From Paraclostridium sordellii (GTDB taxonomy: Bacteria; Bacillota; Clostridia; Peptostreptococcales; Peptostreptococcaceae), in NCBI RefSeq assembly GCF_000953675.1, contig NZ_LN679998.1, positions 395,911 to 459,910 of the forward strand: a stretch of 64,000 nucleotides of DNA, in the 5' to 3' direction. The translations under genes were made by a program, and so were the position numbers. Below the pieces are notes generated by a model. The model saw nothing but the letters and a program-made list of their open reading frames with translations, was not told the DNA's origin and searched no databases. Of the stretch, positions 46,285 to 55,009 are shown one piece after another. Numbering within the stretch: the stretch's first letter is position 1; each line of letters opens with the position of its first letter.

Positions 46285-46371
46285 TGGTGCCGGTTGTGGG
46301 ACTTGAACCCACACGATATCACTATCAACGGATTTTGAGTCCGCCCCGTCTGCCAATTCCAGCAAACCGGC
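46285..46371 (-). tRNA. tRNA-Leu (anticodon CAA)
   Basis: The reverse strand folds as a type II tRNA: acceptor GCCGGTT/AACCGGC, an AATTGG D-loop, the anticodon loop CTCAAAA giving CAA for the UUG codon, a long variable arm, and the TGGGTTCAAGTCCCA T-arm. CCA is encoded at the 3' end (46285-46287). Its length is 87 nt. Confidence 0.95.
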
Positions 46372-46384
46372 TTAATATAATTAT

Positions 46385-46413
46385 ATTATACCAGTAACAA
46401 AAACGTTTCGCAA
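46385..46413 (-). promoter_or_regulatory. sigma-A promoter of tRNA-Leu
   Basis: On the minus strand TTGCGA, a 17-bp spacer and TATAAT lie 13 bp before the tRNA 5' end, a near-consensus stable-RNA promoter. Confidence 0.75.
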
Positions 46414-46509
46414 TATATTTATACTTAATATACTTACAATAATATGGTAATATTAAAGATAATACAAATTAGAAATAATACAAAGGATAAATAATTAGGA
46501 GTGATAAAC

Positions 46510-49152
46510 TTGGATAAAACTTTGGTTATAATAGATGGAAACTCAATAATAAATAGAGCATTTTATGCACTACCAGATTTAACAAATAAGCAAGGATTAC
46601 ATACAAATGCTATATATGGATTTACAACAATGTTATTTAAAATAATAGAAAATTACAAACCAACACATATAAGTGTTGCATTTGATAAAAAAGCTCCAAC
46701 TTTTAGACACTTAGAATATAAAGAGTATAAAGCTGGAAGAAAAAAAATGCCAGATGAATTAAGAGAACAAATTGAACCCTTAAAAAACTTATTGGATGCA
46801 TTTAAAATAAATAGATTAGAGTTAGAAGGATATGAGGCAGATGACATAATAGGAACAGTTTCCTTAAAAGCTGAGAAAGAAGGGTATAAGGTTTTTATAG
46901 TTACAGGAGATAAGGATGCAATACAGTTAGCATCTAAAACTACTACTACACTTATAACTAAAAAAGGTGTTGGAGAAGTTGATGAGTTTGACTTTGATGA
47001 GGTTATGAAAAAATATGAAATGACACCAAATCAATTTATAGACTTAAAGGGACTTATGGGAGATAAATCAGACAATATACCAGGAGTTCCAGGAATAGGA
47101 GAAGTAACGGGTATAAAACTTATAAAAGAATTCGGAAGTATTGAAAATATAATAGAAAATGTAGATTCTATAAAAGGAAGCTCAAGAAAAAAAATAGAGG
47201 AACATAAAGATTTAGCTATAATGAGTAAGAGATTAGCAACTATAATAAGGGATGTACCTATTGATATTACTATAGATGATTTATCATTTGGAGACTATGA
47301 CAAAGCTAATGTTATAGAGGTATTTAATGAACTTGGATTTAATAGTTTAATATCAAGAATTGGAGAAAACTCAGATGTTGAATCTGAAGGTAATAATATT
47401 AACTTAAGCATAAAAGAGCTTGTGAATATAGAAGAGTTTATTAAAGATGTAAAATCAAAAAAGAGTTTAATATTAAAAGCTATAAGAAAAAATGGAAATA
47501 TACTTGAAAAAAATCTAATGACTATATACTTAAGTATTAATGGAGAAGATATATATTATATAAATGAAGAAAATCTTGATAAAATAAGAGAATTACTAAT
47601 AAGTGATGAAATCAAAAAATATGGATATGAACTAAAAGATGATTATATAACATTAAGACCATATGGTATATTTTTAAATAATATGTATTTTGATATATCT
47701 ATTGCGGAGTACTTAATAGATTCAAGTAGTGCTAACTATACTTATGATTCAATAGCTATGAATTATTTTGGTCAAAAAATTAAGTCTACTGAAGAGTTAT
47801 TAGGAAAAGGCGTAAAAGCTAAAAAAATTGAAGAATTAGAAAAAGAAGAAATAGATAAGCATATTGGAAATATAATTAATTTAGTTGAACGAGTAAATCC
47901 TAAGATGGAAGACAAATTAAAGTCTATGGATATGGATGGATTATTTTATCATGTAGAAATGCCTCTAGTAGAAGTTTTAGGCTACATGGAATTTGAAGGT
48001 GTAATGGTAGATAAAGAAAAATTAGTAGAATTAGGAGAAGAATTTAAATTATCTATAGATAAATTAGAAAGTGAAATATATCTTTTAGCAGGAGAAGAAT
48101 TTAATATTAATTCACCAAAACAATTAGGAGTTATATTGTTTGAAAAATTAGAGCTTCCTGTAATAAAGAAAACTAAAACAGGATACTCAACAAATGCAGA
48201 AGTTTTAGAAAGGTTAAGAGATAAACATGAAATTATTGATAAAATAACTGAGTATAGACAAATTGTAAAGTTAAAATCTACATATGTTGATGGATTAATA
48301 AATATAATAAATCCAATAAGTCATAGAATACACTCATCATTTAATCAAACTATAACTACTACTGGAAGAATTTCTTCTACAGAACCTAATCTTCAAAATA
48401 TTCCTGTAAGATTGGAATTAGGAAGAAATATAAGGAAAGTATTTATAGCAAATAAAGGCTGTGAACTAGTTGATGCAGATTATTCTCAAATAGAACTGAG
48501 AGTTTTAGCACATATGAGTCAAGATGAACATATGATAGATGCATTTAATCATGATATAGATATACATACAAAAACTGCATCTCAAGTTTTTGGTATAGAT
48601 ATAAATGATGTGACTAGTGAACAAAGAAGTGCAGCTAAAGCAGTTAACTTTGGTATAGTGTATGGAATAAGTGATTTTGGTTTATCTCAAAACCTTAAAA
48701 TACCAGTAAAAGAGGCAAAAACGTATATAGATAATTACTTAAATACATACGAGGATATAAAGACATACATGGATAATACCATAGAAGAAGCTAAAAAAGA
48801 TGGATATGTAAAAACTATTTTAAACAGAAGAAGATATATACCTGAAATAAATTCAGGAAATGTGATTCTTAAAAATTTAGGGAAAAGATTAGCTATGAAT
48901 GCGCCTATACAAGGAAGTGCGGCTGATATAATAAAAATAGCTATGGTTAATGTATATAAAAAATTAGAAGAAAAAAACTTAAAGTCAAAATTAATACTTC
49001 AAGTTCACGATGAACTTATAATAGAGACTTGTGAAGATGAAATTGAAATAGTATCAAAAATTGTAAAAGATGAAATGGAACATGCAGTTTCTATGGATGT
49101 AAATTTAGACGTAGATTTAAATGTAGGTAAATCTTGGTACGAAACAAAGTAG
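46510..49152 (+). CDS. polA: DNA polymerase I
   Basis: PolA (880 aa) fills gaps and removes RNA primers. The 5'-3' exonuclease domain (about 1-290; AFDKKAPTFRH, ASGD-type VTGDKDAIQL and DLKGLMGDKSDNIPGVPGIG) is intact. The middle 3'-5' exonuclease-like domain (about 300-470) lacks the DxE metal motif, so proofreading should be absent, as in Bacillus. The polymerase domain has GRISSTEPNLQNIP, DADYSQIELRVLAH, SAAKAVNFGIVYGIS and VHDELI. The start is TTG at 46510, 8 nt after AGGAG; a GTG at 46501 overlaps that site. coaE follows after 8 bp. Confidence 0.96.
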   Translation: MDKTLVIIDGNSIINRAFYALPDLTNKQGLHTNAIYGFTTMLFKIIENYKPTHISVAFDKKAPTFRHLEYKEYKAGRKKMPDELREQIEPLKNLLDAFKINRLELEGYEADDIIGTVSLKAEKEGYKVFIVTGDKDAIQLASKTTTTLITKKGVGEVDEFDFDEVMKKYEMTPNQFIDLKGLMGDKSDNIPGVPGIGEVTGIKLIKEFGSIENIIENVDSIKGSSRKKIEEHKDLAIMSKRLATIIRDVPIDITIDDLSFGDYDKANVIEVFNELGFNSLISRIGENSDVESEGNNINLSIKELVNIEEFIKDVKSKKSLILKAIRKNGNILEKNLMTIYLSINGEDIYYINEENLDKIRELLISDEIKKYGYELKDDYITLRPYGIFLNNMYFDISIAEYLIDSSSANYTYDSIAMNYFGQKIKSTEELLGKGVKAKKIEELEKEEIDKHIGNIINLVERVNPKMEDKLKSMDMDGLFYHVEMPLVEVLGYMEFEGVMVDKEKLVELGEEFKLSIDKLESEIYLLAGEEFNINSPKQLGVILFEKLELPVIKKTKTGYSTNAEVLERLRDKHEIIDKITEYRQIVKLKSTYVDGLINIINPISHRIHSSFNQTITTTGRISSTEPNLQNIPVRLELGRNIRKVFIANKGCELVDADYSQIELRVLAHMSQDEHMIDAFNHDIDIHTKTASQVFGIDINDVTSEQRSAAKAVNFGIVYGISDFGLSQNLKIPVKEAKTYIDNYLNTYEDIKTYMDNTIEEAKKDGYVKTILNRRRYIPEINSGNVILKNLGKRLAMNAPIQGSAADIIKIAMVNVYKKLEEKNLKSKLILQVHDELIIETCEDEIEIVSKIVKDEMEHAVSMDVNLDVDLNVGKSWYETK

Positions 49153-49160
49153 GTGGTTTA

Positions 49161-49763
49161 ATGTTAGTAATAGGATTAACAGGAAATATTGGGTGTGGGA
49201 AAAGTAGTTTATCTAAAATTTTAAAAGATAATTCTCTAGATATAATAGATGCAGATATTATATCTAGAGAAATTATGAGTAACAATAAATTACTTGAAGA
49301 AGTATTTCAAGTTTTTGGAGAAGATGTAAAAGATAAAGATGGAACCTTAAATAGAAAAAAATTGGCTTCAATAGTTTTCTCTGATGATAAAAGGCTTATA
49401 GCTTTAAATGATATAACACATCCAGCTATAAAAAATGAGATAAAAAGAAGGATAAAGGATATAGAGAATAAGGGTAGAAATATAGTAATAGTTGATGCGG
49501 CTTTATTAATAGAAGGTAAATTTTTAGACTTAATAGATAAATTAATTGTTATAACATGTGATGAGAAAGAACAATTAAATAGGGTTATGGATAGAGATAA
49601 TTCAAATATGGATGAAGCTCTAAATCGTATTAGTTCTCAGATGAGTCAAGATGAGAAAGTTAAGTTTGGAGATTATATAATAGACAACTCGGGTAGTTTA
49701 GAAGAATTAAATTATAAAGCTAATAAACTAATAACATATATAAAGGAGAATTGGTGTGAATAA
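49161..49763 (+). CDS. coaE: dephospho-CoA kinase
   Basis: CoaE (200 aa) phosphorylates dephospho-CoA in the last step of coenzyme A synthesis. The P-loop is GLTGNIGCGKSS at the N-terminus, IDADIISREI is the substrate site, and VVDAALLIEGKF follows. ATG at 49161 is preceded by AGGTGG. It follows polA after 8 bp and overlaps the lytic transglycosylase gene by 8 bp, the common polA-coaE order in clostridia. Confidence 0.95.
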   Translation: MLVIGLTGNIGCGKSSLSKILKDNSLDIIDADIISREIMSNNKLLEEVFQVFGEDVKDKDGTLNRKKLASIVFSDDKRLIALNDITHPAIKNEIKRRIKDIENKGRNIVIVDAALLIEGKFLDLIDKLIVITCDEKEQLNRVMDRDNSNMDEALNRISSQMSQDEKVKFGDYIIDNSGSLEELNYKANKLITYIKENWCE

Positions 49764-50325
49764 AAAAAGATTTATAATGGTATTTATAGTCTTTGTGTTG
49801 TTAGTTTTAGGGTCTGTATGTGTTAGAGAAAAATTAGTATTAAAACTATTTCATCCAAAATTTTATGAAGAATATGTAAGTCGTTATTCAAAAGAATTTA
49901 AGGTTGATGAAAATTTAGTTTACAGTATAATGAAGGTGGAAAGTAAGTTTAATAAAAATGCTGTATCTAAAAGAAATGCTAAAGGGTTAATGCAAATAAG
50001 TGATATAACACAAAAATGGGCAATAGATGAGTTAAAATTAAAAGAGGTAGATATCTTTGATCCAGAGACAAATATAAAAATAGGGTGTTGGTACTTAAGC
50101 AAGTTATTTAAAGAATTTAGAGATGTTGATTTAGTAGTAGCAGCTTATAATGGAGGATCAGGAAATGTGAATAAATGGTTAAATAATTCAGATTATAGTT
50201 ATGATGGTAATCAACTACATAAAATACCATTTAATGAAACTAAAAACTATTTAAAGAAAGTTAAAGACAACTATATTATGTACAAGTCATTATATAGAAA
50301 GGAAGAAAGCAATGAAAAAAATTAA
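49756..50325 (+). CDS. membrane-anchored lytic transglycosylase (SLT domain)
   Basis: This 189-aa protein has one N-terminal membrane segment (FIMVFIVFVLLVLGSVCV) and a soluble lytic transglycosylase domain outside the membrane. The catalytic Glu is in YSIMKVESKFNKNAVSKRNA, followed by GLMQIS and AAYNGGSGNV, all standard for family 23 glycan cutting. It cleaves peptidoglycan between MurNAc and GlcNAc. It starts at GTG 49756 with AAGGAG upstream, overlapping coaE by 8 bp, and overlaps the next gene by 14 bp. Confidence 0.92.
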   Translation: MNKKRFIMVFIVFVLLVLGSVCVREKLVLKLFHPKFYEEYVSRYSKEFKVDENLVYSIMKVESKFNKNAVSKRNAKGLMQISDITQKWAIDELKLKEVDIFDPETNIKIGCWYLSKLFKEFRDVDLVVAAYNGGSGNVNKWLNNSDYSYDGNQLHKIPFNETKNYLKKVKDNYIMYKSLYRKEESNEKN

Positions 50326-51979
50326 AATCTTAGCAATTGCTATGGCTGTTGTATTTAGTATTGTAGGATGTAGCAAAGATGGAAAAAAAGATGAAAATAA
50401 TGGTAAGTACGAGAATACTGCTAATGATTCGAAGTATATACATTTATCTATGATAAACCCTAAGACAATAAATCCAATAAATAATACAGATCAATCTGTT
50501 GGATATGTAATGGATTTAGTTTATGATAGTTTATTTACAATAGATAGCAATTACAATGCTGTACCTCAACTAGTAGAGAGTTACTCCATATTAGGCGATG
50601 GTAAAAGTATGGAAGTTAAATTAAAAGATGCTAAGTGGCATAATGGAAATCCTATAACATCTTCAGATGTAGCTTTTACTGTTAACTCGATAAATAGTTC
50701 TCAGACTAGTCCATATAAGGCGTTGATAGGTAATATTTCTGATATATCTGTTATAGATAGTAAAAACTTTAGAATAAACTTTAAAAGTCCAAATGCATTT
50801 TCAATAGATACATTAATATTTCCAATAGTAAGTAAGGATGCCTTAAGTGGATTAAGCTCTAAAGATTTAGATGAATATAAAAATAACATGGTTGGAAGTG
50901 GGCCATACAAAATATCAAAATATGATCAAAGGTCTAATATGATATTAACTCTTAATGAAGATTATTTTGATAAAGATAAAATAAAAGGTGTAAAGAAAGA
51001 AATCAATGTAATGATGGTACCTGATGCAGAGGCACAAGTTTCAATGACTCTAGCTCTTTCAAGTGATATAACAAAAGTTGGGCTAAGTGACTTAAGTCAA
51101 TTTCAAAAAAATCAATTTAAAATAACTAATTATGAAGGTAGAGGTTATGAATATATAGTTTTTAATTATAATAAGCCTATAATGAAGGATTTAAATTTTA
51201 GAAAAGCTATTGCTCATGCTATAAATAGAAAACAGATAGTAGATGAAGGATATTTAGGTAAGGTAGCTATGGTTAATTTCCCTCTTCATTCAAAATCAAA
51301 ATATTATGATGAAAGTATAAAAGCTTTAGACTACAATATGGACAAAGCAAAGAAATATTTAACTAAAATAGATATAGACAAAATAAATAATAGTGCTACT
51401 AATAATGAAACTAAGAAAGAAGAAAGTAGCGAAAAACAAGATAAAAAACAAGATAAAACAGAAGAAACAAAAGAAGAAAAAGATGCTAAAAATAAAAATA
51501 ATATAAAAGATGAAATAAAAAGATTAGATTTAAAAATACTTGTTAATAAAGAAAATAGTGAGAGAGTTAAAGCAGCATATGTAATAAAAGAAAATTTAAA
51601 TGAAATAGGAATAAAATCTACGATATCTGAGTTAGAGGGAACAGCTTTATCAGAAGCATTAGATAAAAAGGACTATGATTTAGCATTAATAGGATGGGAA
51701 ATGTCTCCAATACCAGATGCAACTGATATAATTAACTATAGTGGTTATAGTGATGAAAAGCTTACAGGGTATCTAAATTCATTAAAAAATTCAACTAATG
51801 TAAGTAATACTAAAGATATATATAAATCTATTCAAAGGTACACTAGGGACAATGTACCATTTATAAGTATTGGTATAAGTGATGATTATTTAGTCACTAA
51901 TAAAAGAATAGAAGGAGATTTAAAGCCTAATGATTTCGATATATATGAAGGTATATACCATCTTCATTTAGAAAAATAG
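50312..51979 (+). CDS. peptide/nickel-type ABC transporter substrate-binding lipoprotein
   Basis: This 555-aa lipoprotein (signal ILAIAMAVVFSIVGC, Cys20) is a family 5 solute-binding protein, as in oligopeptide uptake. HLSMINPKTINPINNTDQ, LKDAKWHNGNPITSSDVAFT and FRKAIAHAINRKQIV are typical. A charged low-complexity stretch (about 365-400, rich in Lys, Glu and Gln) is inserted between the two lobes and is not usual for the family. No permease or ATPase gene is nearby, so it must use a partner encoded elsewhere or act as a sensor. It overlaps the transglycosylase gene by 14 bp. Confidence 0.88.
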   Translation: MKKIKILAIAMAVVFSIVGCSKDGKKDENNGKYENTANDSKYIHLSMINPKTINPINNTDQSVGYVMDLVYDSLFTIDSNYNAVPQLVESYSILGDGKSMEVKLKDAKWHNGNPITSSDVAFTVNSINSSQTSPYKALIGNISDISVIDSKNFRINFKSPNAFSIDTLIFPIVSKDALSGLSSKDLDEYKNNMVGSGPYKISKYDQRSNMILTLNEDYFDKDKIKGVKKEINVMMVPDAEAQVSMTLALSSDITKVGLSDLSQFQKNQFKITNYEGRGYEYIVFNYNKPIMKDLNFRKAIAHAINRKQIVDEGYLGKVAMVNFPLHSKSKYYDESIKALDYNMDKAKKYLTKIDIDKINNSATNNETKKEESSEKQDKKQDKTEETKEEKDAKNKNNIKDEIKRLDLKILVNKENSERVKAAYVIKENLNEIGIKSTISELEGTALSEALDKKDYDLALIGWEMSPIPDATDIINYSGYSDEKLTGYLNSLKNSTNVSNTKDIYKSIQRYTRDNVPFISIGISDDYLVTNKRIEGDLKPNDFDIYEGIYHLHLEK

Positions 51980-51995
51980 AAAGAGGTGTTAAATT

Positions 51996-52208
51996 ATGAG
52001 AAAAAAATTATTAGTAGATGGGATGAGTTGCATGAATTGTGTAAGACATTTAAAAGATGCATTAGAAGAAGATATAAATGGAGTAAAGGTTATTGATATT
52101 AGTTTAGATAATAAGTATGCAATAATTGATACTGATGAAAATGTAACTGATGATATGCTAAAGGATGTAATTGCTGATTTGGGATATGAATTAAAAGGTA
52201 TAGAATAA
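51996..52208 (+). CDS. CopZ-like heavy-metal-associated domain protein, 70 aa
   Basis: This is a single HMA domain with the metal-binding loop DGMSCMNCVRHL (GMxCxxC, about 8-19) and a typical beta-alpha-beta-beta-alpha-beta pattern ending in LGYELKGI. Such proteins carry Cu(I) to a P-type ATPase. No CopA gene is next to it, so the partner is elsewhere. AAAGAGGTG precedes the ATG. It follows the lipoprotein gene by 16 bp and ends in a terminator. Confidence 0.9.
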   Translation: MRKKLLVDGMSCMNCVRHLKDALEEDINGVKVIDISLDNKYAIIDTDENVTDDMLKDVIADLGYELKGIE

Positions 52209-52209
52209 A

Positions 52210-52247
52210 TAAAAAAACAGTAAATATTTATATTTACTGTTTTTTTA
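52210..52247. terminator. terminator after the CopZ-like gene
   Basis: AAAAAAACAGTAAATA pairs with TATTTACTGTTTTTTT; readable in both directions, so it may also end the arginase transcript. Confidence 0.85.
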
Positions 52248-52275
52248 TTCATAATACATAATAATTAAAAATATT

Positions 52276-53178
52276 TTACTTTATATTTTTAAATACAGTG
52301 TCTATAATATCCAGTGCTATATTAGAAGTAGTATCGTCTACGTCTAATATAGGATTAAGTTTTACTAAATCCATTGACTTAACTAGACCTGACTCAACAA
52401 GCTTTTTTAAAAGATATTTTGATTCGTCTACTGTAAATCCATTTTCAACTCTAGTTCCAGTTCCAGGAACATATTTTGAATCGATAAAATCTAAATCAAA
52501 ACTTATATGTATTGCATTTATATTTTTATTATTTAAATTATTTAGTATGTTATTTATTACTGAATCTAATCCTTTTTCTTTTAAATCTTTAGGATAGAAC
52601 ATATTCATATTTGTATTTTCTATGAAACTTTTTTCACCAGAATCTATGTCACGACCACCTATATGATAAACATTATCTTCGTTTATTTTAATATCATTAT
52701 AATATAAGTTTTTAAATGTTTCATCGCCATAACCCATTAAAGATGCAAGTGGCATACCATGAACGTTTTTAGATTCAGAAGTTTCAAAGGTATTGATATC
52801 TCCATGTGCATCAAACCAAACAATTGCTAAATTCTTATTAAAATATTTACTTACGCCAGAAATACTTCCAAGTGCTATGGAGTGATCTCCTCCCACTATA
52901 AAAGGAAAACAACCTGATTTTAAAGAACAATTAACTGAATGTGCTAGGTTTTTATTTATTTCTACTAGTTCAGCGAAATATTTCATATTTGGGTTTGATA
53001 AAAATTTATCTGAGTCATCGACTTGTTTTACATATATATTACCAAGATCAAATACATTATGATTGTATTTCTTTATTTGAGAGATTACTCCCTTTTGGCG
53101 TAATTTATCTGGACCTAGTTGTGGCCCTAGTTTATCACATCCATAAAATGTTGGTACCCCTATAATATTTACATCCAT
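52276..53178 (-). CDS. rocF: arginase (ureohydrolase family)
   Basis: This 300-aa enzyme hydrolyses arginine to ornithine and urea. The two-manganese motifs are GGDHSIALG (about 96-104), VWFDAHGDINT (about 120-130) and SFDLDFIDSKYVPGTGT (about 224-240), all intact. It begins INIIGVPTFYG-type sequence as in Bacillus arginases. Agmatinase is less likely given this N-terminus, though the substrate is not proved. GGAGG precedes the ATG. It stands alone and convergent with the CopZ-like gene. Confidence 0.88.
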   Translation of the reverse strand: MDVNIIGVPTFYGCDKLGPQLGPDKLRQKGVISQIKKYNHNVFDLGNIYVKQVDDSDKFLSNPNMKYFAELVEINKNLAHSVNCSLKSGCFPFIVGGDHSIALGSISGVSKYFNKNLAIVWFDAHGDINTFETSESKNVHGMPLASLMGYGDETFKNLYYNDIKINEDNVYHIGGRDIDSGEKSFIENTNMNMFYPKDLKEKGLDSVINNILNNLNNKNINAIHISFDLDFIDSKYVPGTGTRVENGFTVDESKYLLKKLVESGLVKSMDLVKLNPILDVDDTTSNIALDIIDTVFKNIK

Positions 53179-53264
53179 GATTTATCCTCCTATTATAAAA
53201 AAATCCCTTTCCTAATTAACATATTAGCATAATAGTTAAAAAAAAATCAAACATAAACAAAAAA

Positions 53265-53306
53265 AGACTTCTATTGGGGGAAATAATAGAAGTCTAAATG
53301 GGGGAG
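53265..53306 (+). ncRNA. candidate structured RNA: second hairpin with G-tract loop plus trailing G5
   Basis: A perfect 11-bp stem AGACTTCTATT/AATAGAAGTCT encloses the loop GGGGGAAAT, and GGGGGAG follows four bases later (53300-53306). Layout matches the copy at 12677-12716 although the stem sequences differ, so pairing rather than sequence is conserved. Here the trailing G tract can serve as a ribosome site for a short frame. Confidence 0.4.
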
Positions 53307-53313
53307 ATTGAGT

Positions 53314-53364
53314 ATGTTTGATTTACATTTATATTATTGGCAAAAATATATAAAATATACTTAA
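53314..53364 (+). CDS. possible 16-aa peptide
   Basis: The ATG at 53314 is 7 nt after GGGGGAG and opens MFDLHLYYWQKYIKYT before a stop. The peptide is aromatic and amphipathic. The ribosome site and the hairpin before it make it more credible than a random short frame, but there is no other evidence. Confidence 0.35.
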   Translation: MFDLHLYYWQKYIKYT

Positions 53365-53503
53365 TTTATGAAACAAAAAAATAATAATAGATAATATAAT
53401 AAAAATTTTAAACATAATATAACAATAAAGAGTTAATGGCTTTTGATTGAGTCACTTTTAAATTTATAAAGAATATAATAAAAATAACTAAAGGGGGGAT
53501 ATC

Positions 53504-54115
53504 ATGGAACCAAATGAGTATAATGAAAGATTTAAAAAAATTATACTTGATATGACCCAAGAAGAATTTCAGAATTATTCTAATAATAACCGAGGACCAC
53601 TAAAATATATAGAAGGTAAAATAGATTCTATAATAGAAGATAGTATAAATGATTTTAGTGAAGAAGAATTAGTTGAACAAATATATAAAAGGATATCAAA
53701 AAAAGGATCATATCAAGAAAATATATCTGAGATAGGAAAAATAATTAAATCAGAAGAGCTATTCAAATCAAAAGGGGAACTCATAAAGTTTGCAAAATAT
53801 TTAAATTTAGATATTAATAATAAACAATCATATAAAATTATTTTAAAAAAAATTTCTAGCCATATATATCTAAATAAAGGGCATTATGCAAATAAATATG
53901 AATATTATATAAAAGATAACAATGAGTATTTACTTGAACCAGAAGTTATAAAAGATAAATTAGTAGAAATATATAGATGTAGAGCTAGGAATGATATGAA
54001 GTCTATTGCTAGGATTTTAAATATAGAAACAAGTGAAGATGAGGGAGCTGAAGAGATAAGAAAAAAAGTTATAAACTGCATAATAAAGGATAAACTAAGA
54101 AAAATTAAAAATTAA
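53504..54115 (+). CDS. hypothetical helical protein, 203 aa
   Basis: No family is recognised. The protein is almost fully helical and charged, with no membrane segment. Two SAP- or Rho-N-like helical stretches, LFKSKGELIKFAKYLNLDIN (about 84-103) and MKSIARILNIETSEDEGAEE (about 166-185), have the pattern of small DNA- or RNA-binding helix-turn-helix repeats; this is a weak inference. A GGGGGG ribosome site precedes the ATG. The stop lies in the left arm of its terminator. It is monocistronic. Confidence 0.72.
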   Translation: MEPNEYNERFKKIILDMTQEEFQNYSNNNRGPLKYIEGKIDSIIEDSINDFSEEELVEQIYKRISKKGSYQENISEIGKIIKSEELFKSKGELIKFAKYLNLDINNKQSYKIILKKISSHIYLNKGHYANKYEYYIKDNNEYLLEPEVIKDKLVEIYRCRARNDMKSIARILNIETSEDEGAEEIRKKVINCIIKDKLRKIKN

Positions 54116-54145
54116 GACGCTATATAGTTAGCGTCTTAATTTATT
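54112..54145 (+). terminator. terminator overlapping the stop of the 203-aa gene
   Basis: TTAAGACGCTA pairs with TAGCGTCTTAA, followed by TTTATT; the TAA stop is in the left arm. Confidence 0.75.
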
Positions 54146-54191
54146 AAAAATAAGCACCTATTAGACAATATACAGTAGGAGTGATTAGAAA

Positions 54192-54944
54192 TTGATAAAG
54201 AAATTATTTATTATATTTTTTACAATTATAGTAACTAGTGCTACTTGCTATTTAGAAATAAATAAGTTTCCTCCTAAAAAAGAAATAAAAGTAGTAAGTT
54301 ATAATATACATAGTGGTTTGAATAAAGATATGTTTCCTACATTATTTGATATAATAGATTTTTTAAGAATAGAAAATGCGGATTTTATATGCTTGCAAGA
54401 AGTAAATGAATCTGCAAAAGCTGGATTTCAAGTAAGTAGTTTAAAAGAAGATTTAAATATGTATTCTCATTTTGGAGCAAATGTTGTAGCATTAGGTTCT
54501 AATTATGGACTAGTAACTTACTCTAAATATAAGATAAAAAGCCAAGAACATATATACTTAAGTAGCGAAAAAGAACAAAGGGGAATGTTACATACTGTAG
54601 TGAAAATTGGTTTTGGAAGAAACTTAAATATAATAAATTTACATTTAGGTTTAGATAAGGATGAAAGAAAGGTTCAAATTAAAGAGGTTGAAAATTTTGT
54701 AAAGAAGCTTAAAGATCCATATATAGTAGTAGGTGATTTTAATCAAGGTAATTTAGATTTTAATCAAGAAATATTTAAAGATGCAGCTGTTAGTGTTAAT
54801 AAAAATAATACTTTAACATTTGGAGCATCATTAGATAGAATTGATTATATTCTTGTATCCCCTGAAATCGAAGTGAAATACTATGATGTACCTATGAAAA
54901 ATATGTCTGATCATTATCCTATAGTAACTAAATTAAAAATATAG
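54192..54944 (+). CDS. endonuclease/exonuclease/phosphatase-family protein with N-terminal membrane anchor
   Basis: This 250-aa protein starts with a hydrophobic segment (LFIIFFTIIVTSATCYL) and then has the EEP fold: VVSYNIHSG, FICLQEVNES (catalytic Glu), NIINLHLG, VVGDFNQGN and SDHYPIV (catalytic His) are all present. Members cut DNA, sugar phosphates or phospholipids; the anchor suggests an extracytoplasmic substrate such as a lipid or extracellular DNA. TTG at 54192 is the start, 7 nt after AGGAGTGA. Function beyond the family is not determined. Confidence 0.85.
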   Translation: MIKKLFIIFFTIIVTSATCYLEINKFPPKKEIKVVSYNIHSGLNKDMFPTLFDIIDFLRIENADFICLQEVNESAKAGFQVSSLKEDLNMYSHFGANVVALGSNYGLVTYSKYKIKSQEHIYLSSEKEQRGMLHTVVKIGFGRNLNIINLHLGLDKDERKVQIKEVENFVKKLKDPYIVVGDFNQGNLDFNQEIFKDAAVSVNKNNTLTFGASLDRIDYILVSPEIEVKYYDVPMKNMSDHYPIVTKLKI

Positions 54945-54946
54945 GA

Positions 54947-55001
54947 ATAAATAATATATTTAATGAATAAGATTTACTAAATATATTATTTATATGGGGG
55001 G
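54947..55001 (+). promoter_or_regulatory. 16-bp hairpin abutting the ribosome site of the SPOR-like gene
   Basis: ATAAATAATATATTTA (54947-54962) is perfectly complementary to 54978-54993; the G6 ribosome site begins two bases later at 54996. It could end the upstream transcript poorly or control ribosome access. Confidence 0.5.
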
Positions 55002-55009
55002 ACAAACTA

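Larger units (their letters stand above)
53179..53503. other. mostly non-coding intergenic region
   Basis: Apart from the G-loop hairpin at 53265-53304 and the 16-codon frame behind it, I find no coding sequence. The rest is AT-rich, with A runs around 53240-53262 and 53370-53415, and a GATTGAGT octamer repeated at about 53305 and 53443. Confidence 0.5.

Noticed and set aside
46390-46411. TAACAAAAACGTT shared with 61310-61322, considered as a common operator of polA and maf
   Set aside because: At 46390 it is the spacer of the minus-strand tRNA-Leu promoter, so the match is better explained as chance.
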